Positions 11,085 to 22,379 of a stretch of 64,000 bases of DNA are shown here, piece by piece. Positions within the stretch are counted from its first letter, which is position 1. Each line of letters begins with the position of its first letter. The notes below the pieces were generated by a model. That model did no database searches and was not told the DNA's origin. It saw only the letters and a program-made list of their open reading frames with translations. The stretch is from Lutjanus erythropterus (Eukaryota > Chordata > Actinopteri > Lutjaniformes > Lutjanidae): the NCBI GenBank assembly GCA_020091685.1, contig CM034607.1:8181465-8245464 (forward strand), in the 5' to 3' direction. Both the position numbers and the translations under genes were made by a program.

Positions 11085-11892
11085 AACTAGAAGAAGAATC
11101 TACTAGAACTACTTTCTTTTCAACAAGACAGGAAGTAGTTCTTATATGAAACTGCTCACAGTGAGGTGTGTGGGTTACCTTGAGTAATCGTATCAAGATT
11201 TCAGGAAAGAGATGCTGGTTTTGAATTTTCTAAATTTATCTTTTTGGTGCTTTGATTACCACAAGCTGAGTGCCATTTAGTTCCATTATATTTTGGAGAG
11301 AAGGCTGTTACAATTCAACTAGGAGGAGGACCCAAATGCAGACAACAGGAGGCAGAGTGGAGAGTTCAAAAGATATTTAATAAACCAAAGACCAAAAAAC
11401 AAAGCTTACATGAATAACGAGGGAGAGTCCAAAATCCAGGCAGGGGAAGAAGAAATCCAAAAATCCATACGGGGGGAATCAAAAGCACTAGCAAACAAAA
11501 CACCAGGGAACACCGGCGCAAGACGAGTATGAACCAACAACAAAAGAGGACAAGACACAGGATTAAATACACTAGTGAGGGGAGGATAACAAGGCACAGG
11601 TGAGGGCAGTCAAAGACAGGTGAAAATAACTGGCGATCAAAAAGAGCGGGAAAACAGACAAAGACAGGAAGTAAAAACAAAACACATGAGGGAGGACCAG
11701 AAACTACCAAAATAAAACAGGAAATAATCAACAAAATCCAAAACCATGACAAAGGCATACATCTCTATGGCTGATATCTCCAAAACTGTGCAATGCAACA
11801 AAAAAAACCCCAAAAAAATCTGCATGGATAAATAGCGTTACAGGCCAGAAGAAAAATGTGTATTTTTGATTTTGGTGTGAACTGTGCCTTTA
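11085..11892 (+). mobile_element. Teleost MITE split by an LTR insertion
   Basis: The left part (11085-11305) matches 60870-61050, including AGTAGTTC(T/C)TA(T/C)ATGAAAC and ATTTCAGGAAAGAG. The right part (11752-11892) matches 61048-61181, including CATCTCTATGGCTGATATCT, GAAAAATGTGTATTTTTG and the end CCTTTAA. The intact copy at 61 kb reads straight across the join, so the 446 bp between the halves are a later insertion. It encodes no protein. The family is common in teleosts from general knowledge. Without the insert and one target copy the element is about 360 bp. Confidence 0.65.
11306..11751 (-). mobile_element. Solo LTR, Gypsy-like, 446 bp (fossil)
   Basis: On the minus strand it begins TGTCATGG and ends TTGTAACA, giving the TG...CA limits of an LTR. 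A perfect 5-bp target duplication, AAGGC, flanks it (11301-11305 and 11752-11756). On the minus strand a TATTTAAT box-like site lies about mid-element and a poly-A-signal-like TTTATTAAAT follows. It interrupts a MITE whose uninterrupted relative is at 61 kb, which fixes both ends to the base. No internal region is present. The sharp ends and perfect duplication suggest it is younger than the LTR at 10145. Frames across it (11366-11758, 11406-11597) are not genes. Confidence 0.8.
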
Positions 11893-12079
11893 ATCTTAGC
11901 AGCATCCACAACTCTGAATTCTTTTCTTTTAACAGTTTGATCAGATAGCTCCTTATAGAACTTTCTGTGACAGAAGATGCATTTCAATTAGGCATCTTTG
12001 GGTATTCATAAACAAATATTTGTAATTGTAGCTGAATTAATTAATACTTAGTGGATGAAACTGCAGAGCTGTCATATTT
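11893..12079. other. Noncoding DNA, no gene seen
   Basis: Short AT-rich spacer after the MITE. No repeat or coding signal recognised. Confidence 0.4.
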
Positions 12080-12570
12080 TTTGTTATCTAGGCCTGACTG
12101 CTGTCTCAGCAGGTAAACATTTACTCCAGGCACCCACGCCTTAGATTTGAACATTTCTTCAGTGAGATGATCAGACGAGCACATTACTGTGTGCTTTGCC
12201 CGCGTCATTTTTCATAGATATTAATAAATGCTCATATTTTTCATCAAGTTGAGAGTGTGATCCAACAGATAGTCATCAGTGATATGGTAGCAGAAGGGCC
12301 AGGCTCTTCCTCTGAGACACATCCATCAGTCATGGAGGGGGAATCGCCCAAGTCCAGCAGGAGAAGCAGCCGTGCTCAATTAGTTCTGGCTCCAGCTCTG
12401 TCTACCTGATCTATGGGACGCAATTAGAACAGAGCTCAGCCAAGGCCTAGTCGTTTTTTTTATTTTTTTTTTTCTGCCTTGCCAAGTGCATCCCTATGAC
12501 TGCCTTATTATTTTTATGGCTGTGTATGTTTGGAAGGTCGGGAAATTCCTCGCCAAGAAGGCTTTTTTTT
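12080..12570. other. Repeat-poor block with a 41-codon Ser/Arg frame
   Basis: No dispersed repeat was recognised. An ATG at 12284 opens a 41-codon frame (MVAEGPGSSSETHPSVMEGE..., stop at 12407-12409) with an RS-rich stretch (SPKSSRRSSR). No splice-site pair or homology supports coding, so this is most likely noncoding unique DNA. T-rich runs at about 12457-12475 and 12563-12573 end the block. Confidence 0.25.
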
Positions 12571-13902
12571 TTTGTAACAGTCAGTGTGAAATCTTAATAC
12601 ATTGGAATAAAATATCACGTAAAATCAGCTGTGAGGAGAGGAGATGCAGCTGTCTGGTCTGAGAGCAGCAGAGGTGAGAACATCTGAGCGACAGAACTGG
12701 TTGAGCTGGTGCGATCGTGTGCATAGGAGATGCAGTATACAACACTGTGGTGTATTCTGAGTGGGATGGGACAAACTGCATTTTAAACTTCAATTTTAAA
12801 ATGAAATTCAAGAAAGGTTGATTAATCACTAAAGTAGAATCAATCCTGGAACATGGACGTTAAATCAGTCCCGACTGCAACAAGTAGAAAATCATTTGAA
12901 GCAAACTTTCAAAGAAAACATGTCACGCATTCAAACAAATGTCAAACCTCACTAATCAGACTCATCAGAACTGTAGTTCCGGCTCACATGCATGCATTTT
13001 AGATCCGATCGCTCAGACCACATTCAGAGACGGTCACAAATGTGGCCTGGGCAACACTGAAAGCTCACCTACTTTGATGACGTCCTGAAAGTGCATCGGT
13101 TGTTTCATTATAATGCAAAAAACGTATGGGCTCTGTTACCTGCAGTGGATCTTTGTGAAGACACAAGAGACTCCAGTAAAACAATTGTGCTATTTTGCTG
13201 GTTGTTGAGTGAGGAGAAACTTTTTAAACTTTGTGAAACGCTGTCTCTGATGAATTTTTAATTATTTGTTCCTTCTTGTGAATTCGGCAAGTGTTATATA
13301 TTGATTTAATGTCTTTCTTTGTGGAAAAAAACCCCCATCATGTTTGTTTGTCCCAGCGTGCCGCAGTTAAAAACAACAGCGCATTTCGCAAATGTGAAGT
13401 AAAATGATTATGGTAAATTCTTAATCATTCATGCCTTCTTGTAAATTTGGCATTTATTGCAAAAAAAAGTTTATTTCCTTGTAAAAACGCATTATGATGC
13501 TGAGAAGAGCAGAGAGGAAAGAGGCTCTGTGGTGCATCAGGTAGCATCTATTCTGTCATCAGTGTCTTTCTTTCTCATCTGTGTTGTGAAAACATCAGAT
13601 TTCCACACAATCAGAAAGAGTAAAAGTGTGCATCATCATTGTCATAAATCATTATAAAGTTGCCGTGGTCCACGGAGCTTCTCTCCTGTCGGGCTGCTGA
13701 CAGCACAGTTACAAATGATAGGCTCATTGTGGGCTGATAGGGGAGTTTAGTGTGGCTTTAAACTAAAAAAAGGAAGCACCAATTAAATGGCCTAGTGGAA
13801 AGTAATGGACATTAAACAGACAACACAGCCCTAGTATTTATTTGGATCACAAGTGGTCACTCAGGACGCATCTGGAGACGTATTGTAATGCCACGTGTCC
13901 CA
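12571..13902. other. Noncoding DNA, no gene seen
   Basis: Mixed unique sequence with no recognised repeat. Short frames at 12581-12829 (minus) and 13457-13657 (plus) carry no known domain or signal. Nothing reads as an RNA gene. Confidence 0.45.
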
Positions 13903-14952
13903 GGGTCTGTACTACGAAGCAGGTTCAACACACCCAGGGTATCTTTAGGTGATCTGGCTCGACTAAACCTAACAAAGGCAATCAAGGATGAGCGGTCACA
14001 CAAAGCTGGTTATCAAGTCGGTTAATAAACCCTGGGTTTCCCAATTTAGACATCAGTGCGTTCACATAAGCAGTGTTTGCAAGTTGCTCAAAGACACTTT
14101 ACATCAGTTAAAATAATCATAGAAGAAAACAACACACTAAAGATGTATACATAACACACAACAATAATCACACATTGAAGGCAGTTAATAGTCTTCTCAG
14201 CTTAAATAACACTGTGCCTCCAAAGCGCTCTCAGCTGGGTGTTTTCAGAAGAATCCCTGCCAATTTCAGCTGGGAAATCACACTGTGGAGAAGGTCTGAC
14301 TATAATTACATTTGTGTAGGTCTATTCAGTTTAAATGAAAGTGTTGTTAGATATATTTTCATGATGTGTGAGACAATTTTACTCTCATTCTTTCAGCTGC
14401 ACCCGACGCTGTCAAACTGGTTTGGGAGATAAATATACCATTTAATACTACTGATCATTTGTCTGTCATCTTATCTGCAGACAGATGATCAAACAAATTA
14501 CACGTGTCATGAGTGCGACAGTCTTTTTTTTTTTTTTATATGGATACATTTAGGATGACGCACCAGTCAGTCAGAGCATAATATAAAACAAACTTAGGAG
14601 AAAATTAAAAAGTAAATATCACTTACATATCTTTTTATACCGCATTAAGTATGAGGCTTTAGTGCTTCAGTCAGTCTCTGTTGGAGGATGAAATTGGTAT
14701 ATAAAAGCACAATGAAATAATGTATCTTGGTGATGCCCAACGCCATTTAATAAAATGATTTGACTGGTCAGCAGGCGGTGCTTTATCCTGGTCTTATCTT
14801 GAACATAACCTGCTCCGGAGCAGGTTAGGCGTTCAGCATCAGTTACCGTGGTGATGTACCCCGGTAAGAAGTGAAGTTGTAATGCTGAAAACTCAGGGTT
14901 AATCCTGAAAGTTACCTCCCTGACCACAAATCCTGCTTTGTAGTACAGGCCC
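13903..14952 (+). mobile_element. Non-autonomous DNA transposon, 1.05 kb, copy 1
   Basis: The left end GGGTCTGTACTACGAAGCAGG and the right end CCTGCTTTGTAGTACAGGCCC are imperfect TIRs of about 21 bases. Subterminal parts also pair, for example TCTGGCTCGACTAAACC near 13958 on the left and an imperfect AACCTGCTCCGGAGCAGGTT palindrome near 14807. It matches the copy at 20835-21882 in the opposite orientation, over ends and interior (GTTCAGCATCAGTTACCGTGG near 14831), and the two are almost the same length. No transposase is encoded. GGGCC-type ends and this look fit Harbinger-like MITEs, but no clear target duplication was seen, so the superfamily is open. The 85- and 86-codon frames inside are chance. 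Confidence 0.7.
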
Positions 14953-15479
14953 CAAGTCTGAATGGGGCCTCAGTGATTTTGTCACGTGTGATAACTTACA
15001 CCAAAATCACTGTTTGCTAATGTTCGCTATATCTTAAAGTTAGCTCTGTCTCTCTTCAGCCTGGCAGTGTTTTCACTTATCAAGTGAAATATTTTGACAT
15101 CTGGAATTTATAGGTTGGCACAAAATCACTTCATCACTTATGCATTTAGTGCACAATAGGCATGTTCTGCCACTAGGAGCCAATTTGACATTAAAGCAAT
15201 AACAAAAGTTGTAGTTGATGATGTTGTGAGGTAGTGTGGGAGCAACTAGCGGCTAGCAAACACACCGTTACCTTGAATAAATTGTGTAATCCTCTGTGTT
15301 TGAACATTGTTACAAACATTTGAAATATTGTAAGTGTATAACATCTACAACAGTGTAGACATTTTAATGCAGAAATGGTAGCTTTAAGCAAATGGCTGAG
15401 CATGCTAAATATCAGCTGCTACACAGCATGATCTTTGTGAGCAAGTTACCATGTTAAAAGCCATATGATGTACCTGGCA
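14953..15479. other. Noncoding DNA, no gene seen
   Basis: No recognised repeat. A minus-strand frame at 15191-15403 has no recognisable motif. Confidence 0.4.
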
Positions 15480-15905
15480 GAGGTTTCTCTTTCAGGCTCT
15501 TGGGATTCAAATATGTTGCCATTTTCACCTAATTCTAGGCTCAGTAGGACGCAGTCTTGATTATTATTCCATAAATAAGAGTAAAATGAGACCCAATTAA
15601 GAGGTAATTGCAGTGCTGTTGAGCAGTAACAAGATGCTAATGAAAATCCCAGGCTTATGATGGGACTGAGAGATTGCTTTTGAAATTAGGCTGCTTCACC
15701 AGTTTCGCTCTCTGTGGATGAAGGAATTAGACAGCATGGGTCTGGTTAAGGGAAGTCCTTGCTAATTACTCTCAAATCCCAGTGAAGTCCATTTGTGGCA
15801 ATAATTGGCCTGTGATTGCCTTTGTACCCTCTCATCTCACAGAGCTGCTCTCAATTTCTATTTGAATTTCTGACAGACTGTGTCGCACAGCAGCGGTGCA
15901 GGTTT
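15480..15905. other. Repeat-poor block, candidate conserved noncoding element
   Basis: About 420 bases free of any repeat I recognise and of coding signal. It is dense in AATTA, TAATTG and GCTAAT motifs (for example CCCAATTAAGAGGTAATTGC near 15593 and GATGCTAATGAAAATCCC near 15632) with balanced base composition. Vertebrate developmental enhancers often look like this. The call is inference and needs cross-species alignment. Confidence 0.3.
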
Positions 15906-16119
15906 TTCAGTAACACTTTATAATAAGGGTACAAATCACACAGCTGAGTGATACTTAACTAATGATTGACTCATGTTTGATTAATACGTGTTTCAATGCA
16001 GGATGTACCATGAATTCCTGTTGCTCTTTACTCACACCCAACAGATCACCAGTCAAGGAATGTTAATTCACAGTTACTTATTGTTCTGACCTGGCATAAG
16101 CCGGGAGGAGATCATGTAA
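15906..16119. other. Noncoding spacer with a TAACACTTTATAATAAGG motif
   Basis: The motif at about 15910 is the start of a widespread teleost repeat, whose other end type (GTGTTACC) is seen near 28070. The rest is unremarkable. Confidence 0.35.
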
Positions 16120-17022
16120 TCGGTTCCATGTGTGCATGTATGTGTGAATGAGTGAGTGTGTGCCTACAGCTTGTCCGCAGCTAATCTTGAATACTAGCGG
16201 ACCGATCAGCCAGTTTTTTTGTAGGCATATTCATGACTGTATTCTGAAGGACCTCTGTGATTCAAAATTTTTGAAAACCCTTTTTTTTAATATCTTTTAT
16301 GCCGACGTTTTTGTGGCCAGAGGCATTTTGTCTTCAGGTGTTCGCACTGTGAACAGAATATCTCAGGAATGCCTCGAGGAAATTTCTTTAAACTTGACAT
16401 AAATGTTCACTCGGACAAAAAGATGAACCGATTCAATTTTGGTGGTCAAAGGTCAAAGGGCATGGTGACCTCCTAAACACATTTCTGTCCATAACTCAAG
16501 ATTTTATACACTGATTAAGATAAAATTACACACAAATATTTAATAAATAGTAAAATGATGAGGCAATGACATTTTTAATCCAAAACGTCAAAGGTCAACA
16601 TTTATTGCCTTCTTTTCTGTATAATATAATTCACGGGAATCACACATATATTAAATTCATTCAAAATTACAGGTCAGTATGGTGGTAAATTCCATATTAA
16701 ATTACTTCAAAATCCTCGCTACATTATATAAGTCTGGACAGACATGGATGTAAAATGTAATTTGAGCAGAGCAGAGCAGCCAAAAAATAGAATTACTGCC
16801 TTCACCAACCAGTCACTCTTTTTAACCAGCCTCTAGGGGCCGCTAGTGATCAACAACCGCCTCAGTGTTAAATCTTGTTTCAGCTCAGGACAGCGTATAC
16901 GGGGATCATGTTAATGTTGGTGGAACTCTGCAAATCTCCGCTGGTTCCATCTGGCAGTTTTGGTGATATTGCAGTAGGTGCTTCACCACGTGTTGCCTGG
17001 CGGGGATCTGCACTCTACTGAG
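16120..17022 (+). repeat. Teleost interspersed repeat, copy 1
   Basis: It matches the reverse complement of 22982-23720 at both ends. On the left GAGCTAATCTTGAATACT-like sequence, CGGACCGATCAGCC and AGGACCTCTGTGATTC are shared. On the right ATTGCAGTAGGTGCTTCACC and GGGATCTGCACTCTACT are shared. The interior has CTCAGGAATGCCTCGAGGAA and repeated AAAGGTCAAAGG. Parts of the middle (about 16550-16950) lack a counterpart and may be extra insertion. No protein is seen. Class unknown, probably a non-autonomous DNA element. Confidence 0.6.
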
Positions 17023-17624
17023 TGACCTCTTCTAGTTGATTTGTATGCAGCCAGGTTAGCTGGATTTCAGATCTGTGTATCTGCCCAGCCTCGCTGAAAG
17101 CACAACAGTAGCTGTTCTCATAGAAATATGAAGCTTTGGCTCCAAACAGCTAAGTCTCCATCATCCCCGCTGAGTGGTGTGTTTGCCTGCTGAGTCAGTC
17201 TTTATCATTCTGTGTAGCAGTGCTTCTTGCTCTGTGATAAACTGATAAAGTGATGGCTTTAGGTTCTCCTGGTCTGCTGTCATAAACTGATAAATTGTAG
17301 CAAGAGTTTCCAGGCAGTAGCTAAGGTTTTTTGATTCAAAGTGTTTGCTGGGCAGTTATCTGATGTCATACCACCAAAATACTAAACAATATAAATGCAA
17401 CGGAGCTGTTAAACATGTATCTAAAACATTTTCATCATAGTATCTCCCTAAACTTTGGTAAATGGCTAGTTCATGAATCAAATTCTGATGCCAAAATTAT
17501 GATAGAAGTTATGTATCAAGTAGTTATAGTAAGTGTGGAATATACAGATAAGACTGTCAGTGTTGTTTGTATTTGTCTCCTGGTGTTATATTCAGTGTTG
17601 TTTGTAATATTTATGACTGTACTT
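17023..17624. other. Noncoding DNA, no gene seen
   Basis: No repeat recognised. Frames are short and unremarkable. Confidence 0.4.
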
Positions 17625-17740
17625 GTGATTCATCAGCCTCAGCTGTACTTTCTGTCAAATGTTAGCATGCTAACACACTAAACAAACATGATCAACATGT
17701 GCACCAGCATGTTAGCATTGTAGTTTTGAGCAAATTCAGC
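17625..17740 (+). repeat. GTTAGCATGCTAA teleost repeat, 3' part
   Basis: CATCAGCCTCAGCTGTACTT, ATGTTAGCATGCTAACACAC and CAGCATGTTAGCATTG match the layout at 26030-26140 (CAGCAGCCTCAGTGTACTTT, GAACATGCTAAACTAAG, AATGTTAGCACTGTCATTG). This is the right-hand part of a very common teleost repeat. The left part is missing here. Confidence 0.6.
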
Positions 17741-18873
17741 CCATCCTCACCAGTAAAACATGCATGTTGGTTGCAAGCAGAGATTAATAATTTTCCTGAA
17801 AATGAGACTTTTTCTATCCTGGGGAAGAGAAGCCAATTTTCCCAGGAATCCTGGGAAATAAACCTTTTTTTAAAAGGCATAACTTCAGCTAATCCCTGGT
17901 CATTTCAAGCAACACTAAATACACCAAGAAGAATTATCCATATATGTGTTCCTGACCTTTTTTGTGTATTATTTTGCTCATCATTAAAGCAAAAGAACAC
18001 AATTTATGTCCACCAACATTAGAATTAATATAAGCTTCACATCTAGCTTGAACTTCGTTATATCTGCTGCTCGACTGCGACTGACAGAATTATGAAATGC
18101 CAAGTTTATTATCTGTGATTTGTCTTTTGAGACCATCAATGTCATAATAGTCATTAAAGCAAATCATTTGGTGATTTCTAAGCCACTCTGTTAAACTAAG
18201 TATTCCACTGGTGCGAGCCGAGGCAGCAACAGATGAATTCACTGAGCCAACCATATTAACCACGGTACTGGTGCAATCACAAGAGGTCAGCCTGCAACAG
18301 AATGACAACCAAACACGTCTCAGAGGGCTTCAGGACAGCAACACCATCTCAATCAGACTACACCAAATTAGAAACATTACAAAAGAAAAATGTGTTGCTT
18401 TGTAAAAAGAAACAACAAAAACACTGAACAAATGCGAATGTTATCTGAATTATTACTAGCAAATGACCTGATCACAATAAACACTCGACCCTACATTAAT
18501 TTAAGTCTTTACTATGTACAGAGTCAGTGAGCTCAGCTTAGCCATGGAGAATTTAGTGCCAGAGACTCTGATCCCACAGTGACAAAGGACAGGGAGTGAC
18601 TGAGCCACACTTTCTCACATCACGCTCAAAGTGCCAAACTTTAAGAGAGAAATATTTCCCAAATATAGCCAAAGCAGTATATCTGAAAATTGAGTCTAAA
18701 GCAGACGTGCACAAACTCCTCTGCTCACTGGATTAAATCCCCAAATGTAAAACGATTGTAGCAAAGTCCGTCTCCTCGTGGCATGACTTGAGAACAACCA
18801 GTGGAAACCGAGATGAAAATAAAACATAATTAATGATCACACATACTCACCCACACACAGAGGCATTATGTAC
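17741..18873. other. Noncoding DNA, no gene seen
   Basis: Unique AT-rich sequence. Several 60-107-codon frames on both strands overlap (17692-18405) without domain, signal peptide or splice support. They are treated as chance. Confidence 0.45.
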
Positions 18874-19711
18874 GGATTACGAGGCCCCTGGGCACAGACA
18901 TGTAAAAAGACCCCCACCCCTTCAACACAGACACCCAGACTGAAGAGACACAAAACAGTGTGATGCAGTTGAACAGCATTTTGCAGCTGAAACAGAACTT
19001 ACAGAATCCTGGAGACGTAGAAACGAACAATAGCTGTTGTTTATAGTCATTTACCTTTTGTAAATATTTTGTGTCTCTTTTGCTGTTGTTTTATCTCTTT
19101 TGGATTGTTTTGTCTATCTTTGTTATTGTTTGTGTTTCTGTGGTTGTTCAGCATCTATTTGTAGTAGTTTCGTCTCTCTTTTTTGTAGTTTTGTATCTCT
19201 TTCAAGTTGTGTGTTTCTCTTTCTGGGTGTTTTTGCTTCTCTTAGTAGTCTTTTGGTGTCCCTTTGTGGTCATTTAGCATCTCTTTGCAGTGATTTTTCA
19301 TCTCTTTGTAGTAATTTTGTGTCTCTTCCTGGGCATTTTTACATTCCTTCATTGTCTTTTGGTGTCACTCTGTGGCCATTTTATGTCTATGTAGTAGTTT
19401 TGTGTCTCTTTGAAGTCATTTGTTTCTCTTTGTGACTTTTTTTTGTTGTTGTTGTTGTTGTCTGCTGCCTCTTTTGGGTTGTTTTATCTCTCTTTGACAT
19501 TGTTATATGTATCTTTGTAATTGTTTTGTTTCTCTTTGGGAGTTTTTTGTTTCACTTTGTTGTGTTTTGTGAATCTTTGTGGATGTTTTATTTATCTTTT
19601 TGCTGTTTTGTGTCTTTTGGTAGGCATTTTGTGTCTCCTTGTAGTCGTTTTGTGACTCTGCTGCCTCATCCTTTGTCCTGGCCCGTGCCCAGGGTGTCCA
19701 TTCAGTAATCC
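18874..19711 (+). mobile_element. hAT-like GGGCC element carrying a minisatellite
   Basis: The left end GGATTACGAGGCCCCTGGGC and the reverse complement of the right end (GGATTACTGAATGGACACCC, then TGGGCACGGGCC) form imperfect TIRs. Inside lies a long array of a 21-24 bp unit. This pairing of GGGCC ends with a GTCTCTTTG array is known to me from teleosts. Only the array and ends remain, with no transposase. No target duplication was found. Confidence 0.55.
19060..19670 (+). repeat. Minisatellite, 21-24 bp unit
   Basis: The unit is about TTTTGTGTCTCTTTGTAGTC with variants, roughly 26 copies, interrupted by a (TGT)n run at 19441-19460. The Phe/Leu/Val-rich plus-strand frames and the Lys/Gln/Thr-rich minus-strand frame over it come from this periodicity. 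Confidence 0.85.
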
Positions 19712-20714
19712 ATCTAGTGACTTTTATGAGACAGGGACAATTACTGTTAAGACATTTTAAACAAAATACAGACCGTTGAGTCTGTATTGTGTTATTTTTC
19801 ACCACTAATGTCAATCACTGTTCTCATAAATCTCCCCTTGTTAAATGGGGTCACACAAACACAAATGATGATTTGATGGCAGTGCCCTCTAGTGGTGCTT
19901 GGTGCACACAACAACAAGGGGCCATTTTAATTGAGGGCCTCCTGCACCAACACACATCATTAAAGCTTTGTTACAGCATCACTCTGTCTCGGGTAAATAA
20001 GCCCAGTTTAACCAACAACTAGAGTTTTATGACTATACTGCAACCTCTAATTGCTCCCACCTCTTCTGCAGGGGTTTTTAAAAGACAGTTAATCATAAAA
20101 TGTCTCCAAGGGTGACATTTTCCTTCCTGGTGAATTTATTCTTGCATCTTTAATAATCTGTGGCTTTTCACTGATGAGCTTGGATGCACATGTAAGATTT
20201 ATGACATTTTGCGGGGTATTTACATTTCCTAATGTCAACCAATCATGCAGTTTACTCTCTGGAGTGAATGTGCGCACTTGAGCATCATTTCCTGAAAGGA
20301 GACTTCAGGAGAATGTTTGAAGCAGATTCTCTCATTCTGATTCTTACAAAGGAGCCAACATGGAGTGCATTTAGATGTGCATCGATGTCCTGGTTTTCAG
20401 TCTTATCCTGTTCTTGATTATATCTAGAATATGGCATTTTCATGGAACATAAAAAATTACCACCTCCAGCATTGTCATTTGTTGCTGTCAGAAACTTTCT
20501 TCTTGTTCTTTAGGGTAACTTTTGACTCTGGGTGGTGCCTTCTAGTCGATATATTGCTGCCCATATGGACGTATGGAAGTATGTGGGTAGTGGGTAGTTA
20601 CACTGTTCAAAACAAGTGTATCTATTAACATACATAAAGGGGTCATAATGAGCCTTAAGATGTTCTAAATAAATAACAATGTTGAAATTGAAATCTTTGA
20701 ATTTCTTTGTTATC
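19712..20714. other. Noncoding DNA, partly repeat-poor
   Basis: A GCAGTGCCCTCTAGTGGTG motif near 19879 is a common teleost repeat piece. From 20050 to 20350 no repeat is recognised and the sequence is of enhancer-like composition. No coding support. Confidence 0.35.
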
Positions 20715-20800
20715 ACAGAAAGGTACCAAAGAAAGGTACTGTTGGGTACCAGTACTGAATTCCAGGTATTGTATCTGTTCAAATGTACCCAACCATAGTC
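20715..20800 (-). mobile_element. Terminal fragment of a TAGGGTTGGGTAC hAT-like element
   Basis: GTACCAGTACTGAATTCCAG, then CTGTTCAAATGTACCCAACC, matches the right end of the complete element at 51440-51520. Only about 85 bases are recognisable. Confidence 0.5.
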
Positions 20801-20834
20801 CCCATCTCAGCCACAGTCTACTGAGTATTAAAGA

Positions 20835-21882
20835 GGGGTGTACCATGAAGCAAGATTGATGGGTTAGTCAGGTATGTTGAGTCTAAAGACAGGGTTTTCA
20901 GTGTCATGAAGGTGCCTCTCTTTTGGTGTCTCTATCCAGATCACCATGGTAACTCATGCTGAACTCATCACCTGGTCAAGAGCAGGTTACGTTCTGAGTT
21001 TCAGATTAAATCGTCTGTAAAAGTGTCACTCTTTATCCAGTTCTTTTCCAAACAAAGTTCTTTCTGATTATCTGATAGATTATAAATTGAGTGAAGACGT
21101 TGATAATGAAAACTTGCTGAGCTGTATGTTCATAATATCACTGAATGTAGAAATGTAATATAATGTAATGTAACAGCAGCACAAACTGTCCGCATCGCGC
21201 TGTCATGGTAACCTCTGTTTGGTGATGCAGAGTCATTTTTTTCCCTATTTGCCTCAGGTCATATTAACACTTTAAATTTACACAGTAAAACATCCACACA
21301 TTAAAAGAATGATGAAGCAGCTACAGACCACTTTGAATACTATTTACAACAGTAATTATAATACTATTTACAGTCAGTTTTGCTTTGCTGATACTGCAGC
21401 TCATAACACTGATTAGGAAATTGATAAATCTGTCATATTTATCATTGAAATGAAATTACATTTATTTTACTTTGATTTGGCCAAAAACTAATCATTTAGT
21501 TGTCATGTTAGAAATAAACAACAGCATTAAGATGGCGTTCAGTTGATCAGTAATTTTCTGACATCATTCTTCTTCCCCTGCCTCATTTGCAGCAATAGTG
21601 TTACTTTTTATATTTATATTTTTTTTTATCATTTCTATAGCTCTTAATTATAATAACTTGATCATCTTGACTGAAGTGATTGCTTCACTTTGTGCAGAAG
21701 ACGAGACAAATGACGCAACAAACGCCCCTTTTTATGTGAGTGTGCACAGAGTCTGAGTAAACAAAACAAGTTAATGACCACCGTCGTGATACCTGTTATC
21801 TCTGGCTGGGGTTTTAGGTTTTGTCGAGCCAGCTCATGCATAGAAAGCCTTGCTGTGTTGAGCTTCCCTCATAGTACGGCCC
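20835..21882 (-). mobile_element. Non-autonomous DNA transposon, 1.05 kb, copy 2
   Basis: The ends are GGGTGTACCATGAAGCAAG and GAGGGAAGC-like inverted sequence closing with CATAGTACGGCCC. The reverse complement aligns with 13903-14952, including GAGCTGGCTCGACAAAACCT near its left end and GTTCAGCATGAGTTACCATG near its right end. Its 1048 bp equal copy 1 within a few bases, so both are nearly full length. No transposase is seen. Confidence 0.65.
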
Positions 21883-22379
21883 TCAAACGGTGTATCCAGA
21901 TTCCTGAACCCGCCATAGGCTGTTTGCATTTCTAAAACATAACCAAGATATGCCAAAAACCCAAACTCATTAGATTCTTGACCACAGAAGGGTCAAAAAG
22001 TTTTTAAAGCCTGTGTGTTAAATACACACAGTGGGTCTTGTCACTTTTTAGGGTTAACAGTCCCTTAATTTACATGTGTAAGACTTCGTTTGTGAGCATT
22101 TATTAGCATGACAGTATTTATTCAGATGTTCAGACTTTGACCAGTTTTTCTTGTCACCCCTTTTGCCTTCATTTTTTAATCTTTTGCAAACAATATCCTC
22201 ATTGTTAGATAAAAAAAAATGGCTTCACATCACACACATTTGTCACAACACATGATAAACTTCACTAATGAATGTGACAATATTGTCTTCTGCTGCTTTG
22301 TTGTCACCCATTCTGAGCAGGGATTATTCATTTAGGCAAAGGAAGCTTGATGTCTGTATAAACAGGTGGCCTATCTGCG
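21883..22379. other. Noncoding DNA, no gene seen
   Basis: No recognised repeat or coding sequence. Confidence 0.4.

Noticed and set aside
19071-19814. Hydrophobic plus-strand frames that look like membrane proteins and a Lys/Gln/Thr-rich minus frame
   Set aside because: All are produced by the GTCTCTTTG minisatellite.
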